Origin: Bacillota bacterium
GTDB lineage: Bacteria > Bacillota > Bacilli > Paenibacillales > Paenibacillaceae
DNA length: 7,153 nt
Assembly: GCA_023418755.1 (NCBI GenBank)
Contig: JAEZZE010000171.1
Coordinates: 1-7,153 of the forward strand
Reading direction: 5' to 3'
Under the pieces are notes generated by a model. It made no database searches, had not been told where the DNA came from, and saw only the letters and a list, made by a program, of their open reading frames with translations. Positions 1 through 5,800 of the stretch are shown one piece after another. The position numbers and the translations under genes are program-made. The first letter of the stretch is position 1. Every line of letters begins with the position of its first letter.

Positions 1-1193
1 AGGCGGGCTCGACCCGGATGAAGAACGCGGGGCACGTTGCGGGTAAAACGATTTTCACGGTAGGGCTGGCATCGCTGGTGTATTGGGCCGTAGGCTATGG
101 CTTCGCGTTCGGCGGGGACGCATCGGACTCGCTGAACAAGTTTATCGGTCTCGGCGATTTCTTCTTCACCCCGGCGAACGGGGTAACGGACGGAAGCTTG
201 CCCGATTCGATCTTCTTCGTCTTCCAGCTCGCGTTCGCGGCCGTATCGCTGTCGATCGCTTGGGGCGGGTTCGCGGAAAGGGCGAAGTTGTCCTCCTACT
301 TGATCTTTACGCTGTTCTTCGTGTCGGTCATCTATCCGGTCGTCGCTCATTGGATCTGGGGCGGCGGATGGCTCGCGGAAGACGGGGCGCAAGACTTCGC
401 CGGCTCCACCGTCGTTCACTTGACCGGCGCAATCGGAGCGCTCGCGGCTACGATTCTGCTCAAACCGCGTATCGGCAGATTCAACAAAGACGGCTCCGCC
501 AACGAAATTCTCGGGCACAACCAAGTATACACGGCTTTATCCGTTCTCATCCTGTGGGTCGGTTGGTTCGGCTTCAACGCGGGCAGCACGGTAGCGATCG
601 GCGACGGCTTCTTCGGTTTCGTGGCGTTTAACACGCAGTTGGGCGCGGCCGCGGGCGCCGTGGCGGCGCTGCTGATCTCCTGGCTCGTGAACGGCAAAGC
701 CGACATCACCGCCACTCTGAACGGCGCGCTGGCAGGACTGGTCGCCATCACGGCTTCCTGCGCGTTCGTGGATCCTTGGGCCGCGGTCGTCATCGGCCTC
801 GTCGCCGGAGTTCTCGTCTTCTTCAGCGCCAAGTTTTTCGAGAAAATCAAAGTCGACGATCCGATCTACGCTTTGTCCGTACACGGAGCGGCAGGGATTT
901 GGGGAACTTTGGCGAATGGTTTGTTTGCGACGGAACAATTGGCGGCCAAGGTCGGCGTAGGCCAGGCGGGCCTGTTCGAAGGAGGCGGCTGGAAGCAGCT
1001 GTGGGTGCAATTCGAATCGGTGGTCGTGGCCGGCGCGTTCGCCTTCGCCGCTTGCTTCGCCGTCTTGTGGGTCGTGAAGCAGGTCATCGGCTTCCGCGTT
1101 ACGGAAGAACAAGAAATCATCGGTCTGGACTTGAGCGAGCACGGCAGCTACGGTTATCCAGAGCAACTGAAAAAAGCCGGTACGTCCGTATAA
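1..1193 (+). CDS. amt: Ammonium transporter (Amt/MEP/Rh family), 5' partial
   Basis: This is an integral membrane channel that moves ammonium or ammonia into the cell. The reading frame is open to the window edge, and the codons before the first ATG (position 18) read A-G-S-T-R, continuing the conserved Amt stretch EAGSTRMKNAGH. The ATG is therefore internal, and the true start lies upstream with roughly 40-50 residues missing. About ten hydrophobic segments are visible of the usual eleven. Numbering from Met at 18, the twin pore histidines are H134 (in DFAGSTVVHLTGA) and H289 (in SVHGAAGIWG). Likely equivalents of the E. coli AmtB gate and site residues are F69/F73, W114, F186 and S190. The C-terminal cytoplasmic tail keeps the family signature EEQEIIGLDLSEHG, the region that contacts PII proteins in studied homologues. 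No PII gene (glnK/glnB) follows it; one could lie upstream. A DUF294 gene follows after 42 bases with no clear terminator. The family call is very secure. Confidence 0.96.
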   Translation, partial: AGSTRMKNAGHVAGKTIFTVGLASLVYWAVGYGFAFGGDASDSLNKFIGLGDFFFTPANGVTDGSLPDSIFFVFQLAFAAVSLSIAWGGFAERAKLSSYLIFTLFFVSVIYPVVAHWIWGGGWLAEDGAQDFAGSTVVHLTGAIGALAATILLKPRIGRFNKDGSANEILGHNQVYTALSVLILWVGWFGFNAGSTVAIGDGFFGFVAFNTQLGAAAGAVAALLISWLVNGKADITATLNGALAGLVAITASCAFVDPWAAVVIGLVAGVLVFFSAKFFEKIKVDDPIYALSVHGAAGIWGTLANGLFATEQLAAKVGVGQAGLFEGGGWKQLWVQFESVVVAGAFAFAACFAVLWVVKQVIGFRVTEEQEIIGLDLSEHGSYGYPEQLKKAGTSV

Positions 1194-1235
1194 CCGATTG
1201 TTCGCCGGCTCAATCATGGAAGGGGTTTAGACCGC

Positions 1236-2315
1236 ATGCACAATCCCTTCGTGGGAAAGCGGCGGCCGGACATCGACTGCGCCGGCGATCTCGAACAATT
1301 GAAGGCCGTCAGGGAGAGGGAACAGCGTCATCTGGAAAAGAGCTTGTCCTCGCGGCCTGCCGACGAGACGACGGCTAAGCTGAACGAGCTGCACGATGCG
1401 CTGATTGTCCGGGTGCTGGAGCTGGCGGAGAACGATTTGGCGCGGTCGGGTCTTGGAGCGCCGCCCGTGCCTTATGCGTATATGCTCTACGGCAGCGGCG
1501 GCCGGCTCGAGCAGACGATGCATAGCGACCAGGATAGCGGCCTTGTTTACGCGGATGCGAGTAACGAGACGGAAGAGAAACGCAATCGGAGTTATTTCCT
1601 GAAGCTGGGCGAGACGGCGGTCGAATATTTGACCGCTGTCGGCTATCCCCCCTGCGAAGGCAACGTCGTCGCCTCCAATCCGGCCTGGTGCTTGCCCCTA
1701 TCGGGGTGGTCGTCCCGAATCGGCCGCTGGCTCGCCGAACCGAGCTGGGAGAACGTTCGTTATTTGCTTATCGCGGCCGACGGACGCGCGGTGCGGGGAG
1801 ACGCCGAGCTGGCGGATCGGCTGCGCGGGCGTTACTTCGGCGATCTGCCCGGCCGTCCCGAAATCGAGCGCAGAATGCTTGAAAATACGCTGCGGCACAA
1901 AGTGCTGGTAGGCGTATTCGGCCAGTTGTTGACGGAGAAGTACGGGGATAACGCGGGAAGCCTGGACATTAAATACGGAGCATATATTCCGATGGTGAAT
2001 GCCTTCCGGCTGCTCGCCATTCGCGCTGGCATCCGCGAGACGAGTACTTTGCGCAGGATCGACGCGCTGCTCGGTGACGGAGTGCTAGGCGAGGAAGAGG
2101 CCAACGAGGCGAAGGAGGCTTTTCTCTTGTTTCTCAAGCTAAGGCTTTTCACGTCGGTCGCAATGGAAGAAGGGCATCTCGTTGGAACGGGTAAGCTTCC
2201 GGCAAGCATCCTGACGAAGGAGATGGTTTCCCCGCTGAAAAACGCCCTGAAAACGGGCGGCAAAATCCAGCGAAAGGTGCAGAAAGAGCTGCAGTACCGG
2301 CCTGGCGGGAGGTGA
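1236..2315 (+). CDS. DUF294 nucleotidyltransferase-like protein (GlnD-like fold)
   Basis: This 359-residue soluble protein has no obvious membrane segment. Residues 1-75 are a charged, probably helical N-terminal region. Residues 80-107 carry the nucleotidyltransferase signature G86-S-G-G-R90 followed by S97-D98-Q99-D100, the same fold motif as the uridylyltransferase domain of GlnD; D98 and D100 are the expected metal-binding acids. The block CEGNVVASNPAW (140-151) is typical of DUF294, and residues from about 195 to 345 match the helical DUF294 C-terminal domain (LDIKYGAYIPMVNAFRLLA). Many relatives carry N-terminal cNMP-binding or CBS domains, which this short form lacks. The ATG is preceded by GAAGGGG about ten bases upstream. 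The gene sits 42 bases after amt and touches the exonuclease gene, suggesting one operon. The substrate is unknown; modification of a PII-type protein is only a guess from the fold and the neighbour. Family confidence is high, function confidence low. Confidence 0.88.
   Translation: MHNPFVGKRRPDIDCAGDLEQLKAVREREQRHLEKSLSSRPADETTAKLNELHDALIVRVLELAENDLARSGLGAPPVPYAYMLYGSGGRLEQTMHSDQDSGLVYADASNETEEKRNRSYFLKLGETAVEYLTAVGYPPCEGNVVASNPAWCLPLSGWSSRIGRWLAEPSWENVRYLLIAADGRAVRGDAELADRLRGRYFGDLPGRPEIERRMLENTLRHKVLVGVFGQLLTEKYGDNAGSLDIKYGAYIPMVNAFRLLAIRAGIRETSTLRRIDALLGDGVLGEEEANEAKEAFLLFLKLRLFTSVAMEEGHLVGTGKLPASILTKEMVSPLKNALKTGGKIQRKVQKELQYRPGGR
2308..2315 (+). promoter_or_regulatory. Strong ribosome binding site that sets the exonuclease start
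   Basis: GGAGGTGA is a near-complete match to the anti-Shine-Dalgarno sequence of 16S rRNA. Its core GGAGG ends eight bases before the GTG at 2321. It contains the TGA stop of the preceding DUF294 gene, so terminating ribosomes would be placed on the next start. This argues for GTG 2321 over the upstream in-frame GTG at 2312. Confidence 0.8.
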
Positions 2316-2320
2316 AAGCG

Positions 2321-3064
2321 GTGAAGGAGCCCAAGGACGCGAACGCGGGAGGACGGATTTGGAACCTGTACAAGATGGGCGGACTTACTCCGGCGATCGC
2401 ATCGATGTTCGGGTCGGCCAACGCCCAGCAGATGGCATTCATCCGCTCGATGTCCAGGGAACAGCGCAGAGTAAGACCGCTTGAAACGAGGCTTTCCGAG
2501 ATGGAGGCGGTCGTCTTCGATTTGGAAACTACGGGGTTCTATCCGTATAACGGGGACGAAATCCTGTCGATCGGCGGCGTCGCGATTCGCGGGGACAACT
2601 TCGAGGAGACGGAACCGTTCTACCGGCTCGTCAATCCGAAGCGAAAAATCCCGCCCCATATTACGGAACTGACCGGCATTACGAACGAAATGGCCGGAAA
2701 TGCTCCGGAACTGATGCAGGCGCTGCACGACTTTATGGACTTTATCGGCAATAGGGTGTTGATCGCCCACGGCAGCGGCCACGACAAGCAATTTTTGAGC
2801 AGCGCCCTGTGGCGCACGTCGAAGGTCAATTTGACGCACCGCATTCTCGATACGATGATGATCGCCAAATGGCTGGAGCCGAAGGCAATTCATTACGGCT
2901 TGGACGAGGTGCTCGGCCGGTACGGCGTCGAGGTGACGGAGCGGCACCACGCGCTGCATGATTCGGTGATGACCGCCAAACTCTATTTCAAGTTTCTGAA
3001 GCGGATTTCGGACCGGCAAGTGACGACTCTGGGAGAGCTGTACGCTTACTTAAGCCGGCATTGA
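2321..3064 (+). CDS. DEDDh-type 3'-5' exonuclease (DnaQ/PolC epsilon-like)
   Basis: This 247-residue protein is probably a metal-dependent 3'-5' exonuclease acting on DNA or RNA ends. The Exo I motif is VFDLETTG with D67 and E69; Exo II is AHGSGHDKQFL with D155; Exo III is H209-H-A-L-H-D214 followed by TAKL, which makes it the DEDDh subclass with H209 as general base. Residues 1-60 are an N-terminal extension without a recognised domain (WNLYKMGGLTPAI, then a basic stretch). The GTG at 2321 is chosen because GGAGGTGA (2308-2315) stands directly before it with ideal spacing. The in-frame GTG at 2312 lies inside that ribosome binding site and is unlikely to start. The binding site overlaps the TGA stop of the DUF294 gene, implying translational coupling. 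The 3' end overlaps the convergent JAMM gene. Exo II has His154 where Phe is usual (H-N-A-x-F-D). It could be a repair, RNA-trimming or oligonucleotide-degrading enzyme; the substrate cannot be told from sequence. Confidence 0.9.
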   Translation: MKEPKDANAGGRIWNLYKMGGLTPAIASMFGSANAQQMAFIRSMSREQRRVRPLETRLSEMEAVVFDLETTGFYPYNGDEILSIGGVAIRGDNFEETEPFYRLVNPKRKIPPHITELTGITNEMAGNAPELMQALHDFMDFIGNRVLIAHGSGHDKQFLSSALWRTSKVNLTHRILDTMMIAKWLEPKAIHYGLDEVLGRYGVEVTERHHALHDSVMTAKLYFKFLKRISDRQVTTLGELYAYLSRH

Positions 3065-3485
3065 CGATCCGCAGAGGAAGCTTCGCCCATCGCTCCCCCG
3101 GCTGCCGCAAGAAGACGCCGATTTCATAATCCCCTTCGCTAAGCCCGACAATCCAATACGTCTTCCAGGGAATAAACCCCGCTAGATCGCTTTTGCTGGG
3201 AACGATCGTACCCGACGGATGGCTGTGGAAGAAACCGACGATTTCGCGTTGGTTTTTTTGCGCTTCGAAGAAAGCCGCGATCCAATCCTCGGGATGAAAG
3301 GAAAACCGAGTCGTCGGCTGATCGGCAGCGTTGCGAATGAGACGAAAGCCGCTCGCCTCGATCCCCCCGCTTGCCGCCGTTCCCGTGATCACCCCGCACG
3401 CTTCGAAGGGCAGGCGGCTCCGAAGAGCATGCACGAGCCCTTGTGCCACACCGTCATCCATTCTCGCTTCCGCGATCGGCTTCAT
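2988..3485 (-). CDS. JAMM/MPN+ family metalloprotease (M67-like, Mov34/PAD-1)
   Basis: This 165-residue protein is a small single-domain zinc metalloprotease of the JAB/MPN+ class, which in studied relatives cleaves isopeptide bonds or peptide tails from ubiquitin-like or sulfur-carrier proteins. The full JAMM signature is present: Glu28 in PFEACG, then H87-S-H89-P-S-G, Ser97 and Asp100, matching E ... HxHx(7)Sx(2)D. No signal peptide is seen, so it is probably cytoplasmic. The ATG at 3485 follows AAGGAGGG with an eight-base spacer. The conserved domain seems to end near residue 140; residues 141-165 form a low-complexity tail rich in Ser, Ala and Lys that is read antisense through the last codons of the exonuclease gene. 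It lies 61 bases downstream of the MFS gene on the same strand and may be co-transcribed with it. No ThiS/MoaD-like carrier, E1-like enzyme or cysteine synthase gene is nearby, so its partner is unknown. Confidence 0.88.
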   Translation of the reverse strand: MKPIAEARMDDGVAQGLVHALRSRLPFEACGVITGTAASGGIEASGFRLIRNAADQPTTRFSFHPEDWIAAFFEAQKNQREIVGFFHSHPSGTIVPSKSDLAGFIPWKTYWIVGLSEGDYEIGVFLRQPGERWAKLPLRIVNAGLSKRTALPESSLAGPKSASET

Positions 3486-3493
3486 GTTCCGAT

Positions 3494-3501
3494 CCCTCCT
3501 T
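3494..3501 (-). promoter_or_regulatory. Ribosome binding site of the JAMM protease gene
   Basis: Read on the minus strand this is AAGGAGGG, eight bases before the ATG at 3485. It supports that ATG over the internal Met at codon 9. Confidence 0.75.
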
Positions 3502-3546
3502 CTTCACCTCGAGTATGAACGAAGGAAGAGGGCGAAGGCAACCCCG

Positions 3547-4851
3547 CTATTGCACTTGCTTGCCGGGCTTGACCAGGAAGAAGACGAGCGCGAGCGCGAT
3601 CAGCGACAGCGCGGACACCGTCACGAATACGATCGTATGCGATTTGTCCATCATCCACCCGAACAGGGGCGGCCCGAAGGCGACCCCGAAAAACCGCAGG
3701 CTGCTGTACAGAGAAGTAATCATCCCGCGTTCCGCCTTGTCGACCGCTCCGGTGATCATCGTATTCAGGCAGGGCAGGAGCAAGCCGGTGCCGATGCTGC
3801 TGACGGTAAGCAGCCCGATAAAGACGTACAAATTCGAGTTGAGCCAGATGGCAAGCGCCAAGGAGACGACCATCAGCGCCAGTCCGATATTCATGAGCCA
3901 GCGAATGAGCACGCCGTTTTTGCGGATGACCGTGCCCGTGATATAAGCGGTCGTTACCATCCCGAACAGCGGGATGGCGAGGACGAATCCCTTGCGGACG
4001 CCTTCGATCGAATAGGGCGGCTTTTCCAAAATATCCGATAAGAAAAAGAGCACTCCGAACAAAATAAACAGGGCCAGCGATCCCGCGAAAAAAGAGGAGA
4101 TCAGCCAGCGCCCGCGCTTGGCGAAAACTTCCTTGACGGAGCGGAGATACTGGGAGATCGGCTTCGGCTCGCCTTTCCGCTTCGGCTCCTTGATCAAAAA
4201 AATAACGCCGAGCAAGGAGAGAAGGCAGAAGACGGGAAACGCGAAAAAGGCGGCATACCAAACGATGAGCGCAAGCAGCGAGCCGAGAATCGGACTGACG
4301 ACCTTTCCTGCTCCGTTGGAGGCTTCGATTAGCCCGAGCGCCTGGCTTTCCTGGCCGTCCTTGTACAAATCGCCGACGAGCGCCATCGCAATCGGCGCCG
4401 TGCCGGCCGCGCCGATGCCCTGCAACGCACGGGCGGCGATCAGCACCCCGTACGAGTCCCAGACCGCACCGAAGCCTGCAAGCACTCCCGCGCTTCCGTA
4501 AATGATCAGCGCCGGAATCATGACGGCTTTGCGGCTGAACCGGTCCGACAAATAGCCCGCAAACGGGATGATCACCGCCGCGGCTACGGAAAATAGGCTG
4601 ATGACGAGGCTCGTCTGAAATTGGGAAATGCCAAGCTCGCTGCGGAGCTTCGGGAGTATCGGGACAAGCATGGAATTGCCCAGCACGAGCACGAGAGGCA
4701 CGGTGGAGAGGGCGATGTACTCTCGAATTTTGCTCTTGCCCTTGCCTTGCCCGTCCGGAGAGGATTTCGTCTCCGATCGCTCGGTGCCGGCCCCGATATC
4801 GCTCGTGAACGCGACGGACAGCTTGCTTCTGGATTTGGTGGTTGCGGACAC
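3547..4851 (-). CDS. MFS (major facilitator) efflux transporter, 12-TM type
   Basis: This 434-residue multi-pass membrane protein is probably a proton-driven exporter. After a hydrophilic N-terminus of about 45 residues, hydrophobic segments follow in a pattern fitting twelve helices with a central basic loop (KEPKRKGEPKP, near 221-231). Motif A, GYLSDRFSRKAV, lies between helices 2 and 3 (about 99-110). A motif B-like stretch, ARALQGIGAAG (about 140-150), is in helix 4. The helix 5 region NGAGKVVSPILGS resembles the antiporter motif C. The chosen start is GTG at 4851, because AGGAGG stands nine bases before it; the in-frame TTG at 4873-4875 would add eight residues but has no well-placed binding site. 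The substrate (drug, sugar, siderophore or metabolite) cannot be told. The gene is divergent from the thioredoxin-like gene and is followed by the JAMM gene. The family is certain, the specificity unknown. Confidence 0.93.
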   Translation of the reverse strand: MSATTKSRSKLSVAFTSDIGAGTERSETKSSPDGQGKGKSKIREYIALSTVPLVLVLGNSMLVPILPKLRSELGISQFQTSLVISLFSVAAAVIIPFAGYLSDRFSRKAVMIPALIIYGSAGVLAGFGAVWDSYGVLIAARALQGIGAAGTAPIAMALVGDLYKDGQESQALGLIEASNGAGKVVSPILGSLLALIVWYAAFFAFPVFCLLSLLGVIFLIKEPKRKGEPKPISQYLRSVKEVFAKRGRWLISSFFAGSLALFILFGVLFFLSDILEKPPYSIEGVRKGFVLAIPLFGMVTTAYITGTVIRKNGVLIRWLMNIGLALMVVSLALAIWLNSNLYVFIGLLTVSSIGTGLLLPCLNTMITGAVDKAERGMITSLYSSLRFFGVAFGPPLFGWMMDKSHTIVFVTVSALSLIALALVFFLVKPGKQVQ

Positions 4852-5052
4852 TCCCTGATTCCTCCTTATCGGCAACTCTTCTCGCTAAGCCCTTTGCTGC
4901 CAGTACCGTTAACTTTCCCTCGCGGTTGGGGCGATATGCGCAGACTCGCGGAGGAAGGAAGTTCATCATTCCGACACGGCTGATCCATGGAAGGTTCCCC
5001 GGAAATGGGGTAAGATAAGGGTAACGACTCGAACTTGAAAGTTGAGGATTCC
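4852..5052. promoter_or_regulatory. Divergent intergenic region (MFS left, TlpA-like right)
   Basis: This 201-base stretch separates two divergently oriented genes, so it should hold a promoter for each. I found no convincing sigma-A box pair. For the plus-strand gene, TAAGAT at 5011-5016 is a possible -10, but the matching -35 window (about 4987-4993) is poor. On the minus strand nothing better than a weak AT-rich patch around GTTAAC (4908-4913) was seen. No clear operator palindrome was noticed. Confidence 0.35.
4861..4867 (-). promoter_or_regulatory. Ribosome binding site that sets the MFS start
   Basis: Read on the minus strand this is AAGGAGG, followed by nine bases and then GTG at 4851. 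The longer in-frame TTG start (4875) lies upstream of this site and would have to read through it, so GTG 4851 is preferred. Confidence 0.75.
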
Positions 5053-5619
5053 ATGAAAAGAAACCTGATGATCTTGGCGGCAGCGTTAATCGCGATCGCG
5101 GGAGTGTGGATATGGGACGGAAGCGGGCGCGGCGCATCCTCGGGGGATGCTTTGGGCGCGGTCGGGCTTGGGGACATTCCGGCTTCTCCGGCCCCGAAGG
5201 CGAATCATTTCGCCCCGGCGTTTCAGCTGAATTCGCTATTGGACGAGAAGACATCATTCAGCGTCGGGGGCAAGCGGGACAAGGCGTTGATCGTCAACTT
5301 CTGGGCGGCTTGGTGCGGGCCTTGCGAGATCGAGGCGCCGGATCTCAAAGCGATCTACGAAGAACATAAGGACGAATTGGATTTGTACGCGGTCAATGCG
5401 ACCAATTACGATCGGGTCCGGTCGGCCAAGGAGTTCGTGGAGGAGCAGGGGCTGGCGTTTCCCGTGCTGACCGATCCGCAAGGCGTAGCCGGCGATCTGT
5501 ATAAAATCACCGGGTACCCCGTCAGCTTCATCATCGACCGTGACGGCGTCATTCGCCATCGGATCGAAGGCATCGTGGAACGCAAGGAATGGGATAACAT
5601 GCTGCGAGACGTGCTGTAG
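5053..5619 (+). CDS. TlpA/ResA-like thiol-disulfide oxidoreductase, membrane-anchored
   Basis: This 188-residue protein is predicted to be tethered to the membrane with a thioredoxin-fold domain outside the cell. Residues 1-21 (MKRNL then a hydrophobic run ending at W21) form an uncleaved signal anchor; there is no lipobox cysteine. A Gly/Ala/Ser-rich linker follows to about residue 50, then the thioredoxin domain. The active site is W87-C88-G-P-C91, the cis-proline is P156 in TGYPVSFIID, and Glu94, three residues after the second cysteine, matches the position of the catalytic Glu80 of Bacillus subtilis ResA. Such proteins reduce disulfides, classically in cytochrome c maturation or sporulation. 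No cytochrome biogenesis gene (resB, resC, ccdA) is adjacent, so the client is unknown. The ATG at 5053 is preferred: a GAGGA stretch lies just before it and it gives a clean MKRN signal start. The in-frame TTG at 5035 would add six residues. It appears monocistronic, with a terminator-like hairpin downstream. Confidence 0.9.
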   Translation: MKRNLMILAAALIAIAGVWIWDGSGRGASSGDALGAVGLGDIPASPAPKANHFAPAFQLNSLLDEKTSFSVGGKRDKALIVNFWAAWCGPCEIEAPDLKAIYEEHKDELDLYAVNATNYDRVRSAKEFVEEQGLAFPVLTDPQGVAGDLYKITGYPVSFIIDRDGVIRHRIEGIVERKEWDNMLRDVL

Positions 5620-5700
5620 CGCCGTCATCTCCGCAGGGATCCAATGTCTTCCCCGTGCATTACGTGCATTTACGGCGTAGCTTCCAGGCTACTCAAGCTC
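5620..5700. other. Intergenic stretch after the TlpA-like gene
   Basis: There is no credible gene here. It contains a short imperfect tandem repeat (5654-5672) and a small stem GTAGC/GCTAC (5677-5692) with no U-tract following, so this small stem is not a terminator by itself. The region belongs to the convergent gap between the TlpA-like gene and cimA. Confidence 0.5.
5654..5672. repeat. Short imperfect tandem repeat (2 units)
   Basis: CGTGCATTA at 5654-5662 is followed directly by CGTGCATTTA at 5663-5672, differing by one inserted T. The units contain TGCA palindromes. With only two copies it may be chance; no function can be assigned. Confidence 0.4.
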
Positions 5701-5757
5701 AAAAAGGGATTTCCGCGAAGTCGAGCTAGCCGATCGGAGTACGGACATCCTTTTTTT
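5701..5757 (+). terminator. Probable terminator of the TlpA-like gene, possibly bidirectional
   Basis: The left arm 5701-5715 (AAAAAGGGATTTCCG) pairs with the right arm 5742-5756 (CGGACATCCTTTTTT) over 15 positions with one mismatch (5711/5746) and one G-U pair (5706/5751). The loop is 26 bases and can fold internally around CGATCG. The run of seven T at 5751-5757 gives the U-tract on the plus strand, and the five A at 5701-5705 give one on the minus strand. It begins 81 bases after the stop codon. The long loop makes it less certain than the neighbouring hairpin. Confidence 0.55.
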
Positions 5758-5771
5758 CATGCAACACGAGC

Positions 5772-5798
5772 AAAAAAAGAGAGGCCGCGGCCTCTCTT
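5772..5798 (-). terminator. Rho-independent terminator of cimA
   Basis: A perfect inverted repeat, 5777-5798, with 11-base arms (AAGAGAGGCCG / CGGCCTCTCTT) meets at its centre, so the apical loop would be about four bases. On the minus strand it is followed by a run of T (the seven A at 5772-5778 on the plus strand). It begins two bases after the cimA TAA stop. This is a textbook intrinsic terminator in the right place and orientation. Confidence 0.92.
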
Positions 5799-5800
5799 CG

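Noticed and set aside
1196..1215. Possible hairpin GATTG...CAATC just after amt
   Set aside because: The stem is only five pairs with a ten-base loop and no T-run follows, so it is not a terminator. It lies just before the DUF294 ribosome binding site and is probably chance.
537..1217. 226-codon minus-strand open frame opposite amt
   Set aside because: It is antisense to the conserved Amt sequence, has a composition typical of a shadow frame and no ribosome binding site of note.
1832..3019. 395-codon minus-strand open frame
   Set aside because: It runs antisense to both the DUF294 and exonuclease genes, which have clear family motifs; its product shows no motif.
3482..5257. 591-codon minus-strand open frame
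   Set aside because: It overlaps the MFS gene in another frame, is rich in Arg and Pro with no domain pattern, and crosses the divergent promoter region. It is a by-product of GC-rich codon use.
5677..5692. Small stem-loop GTAGC/GCTAC
   Set aside because: It is short, with no U-tract on either side; the hairpin at 5701-5757 is a better terminator candidate.
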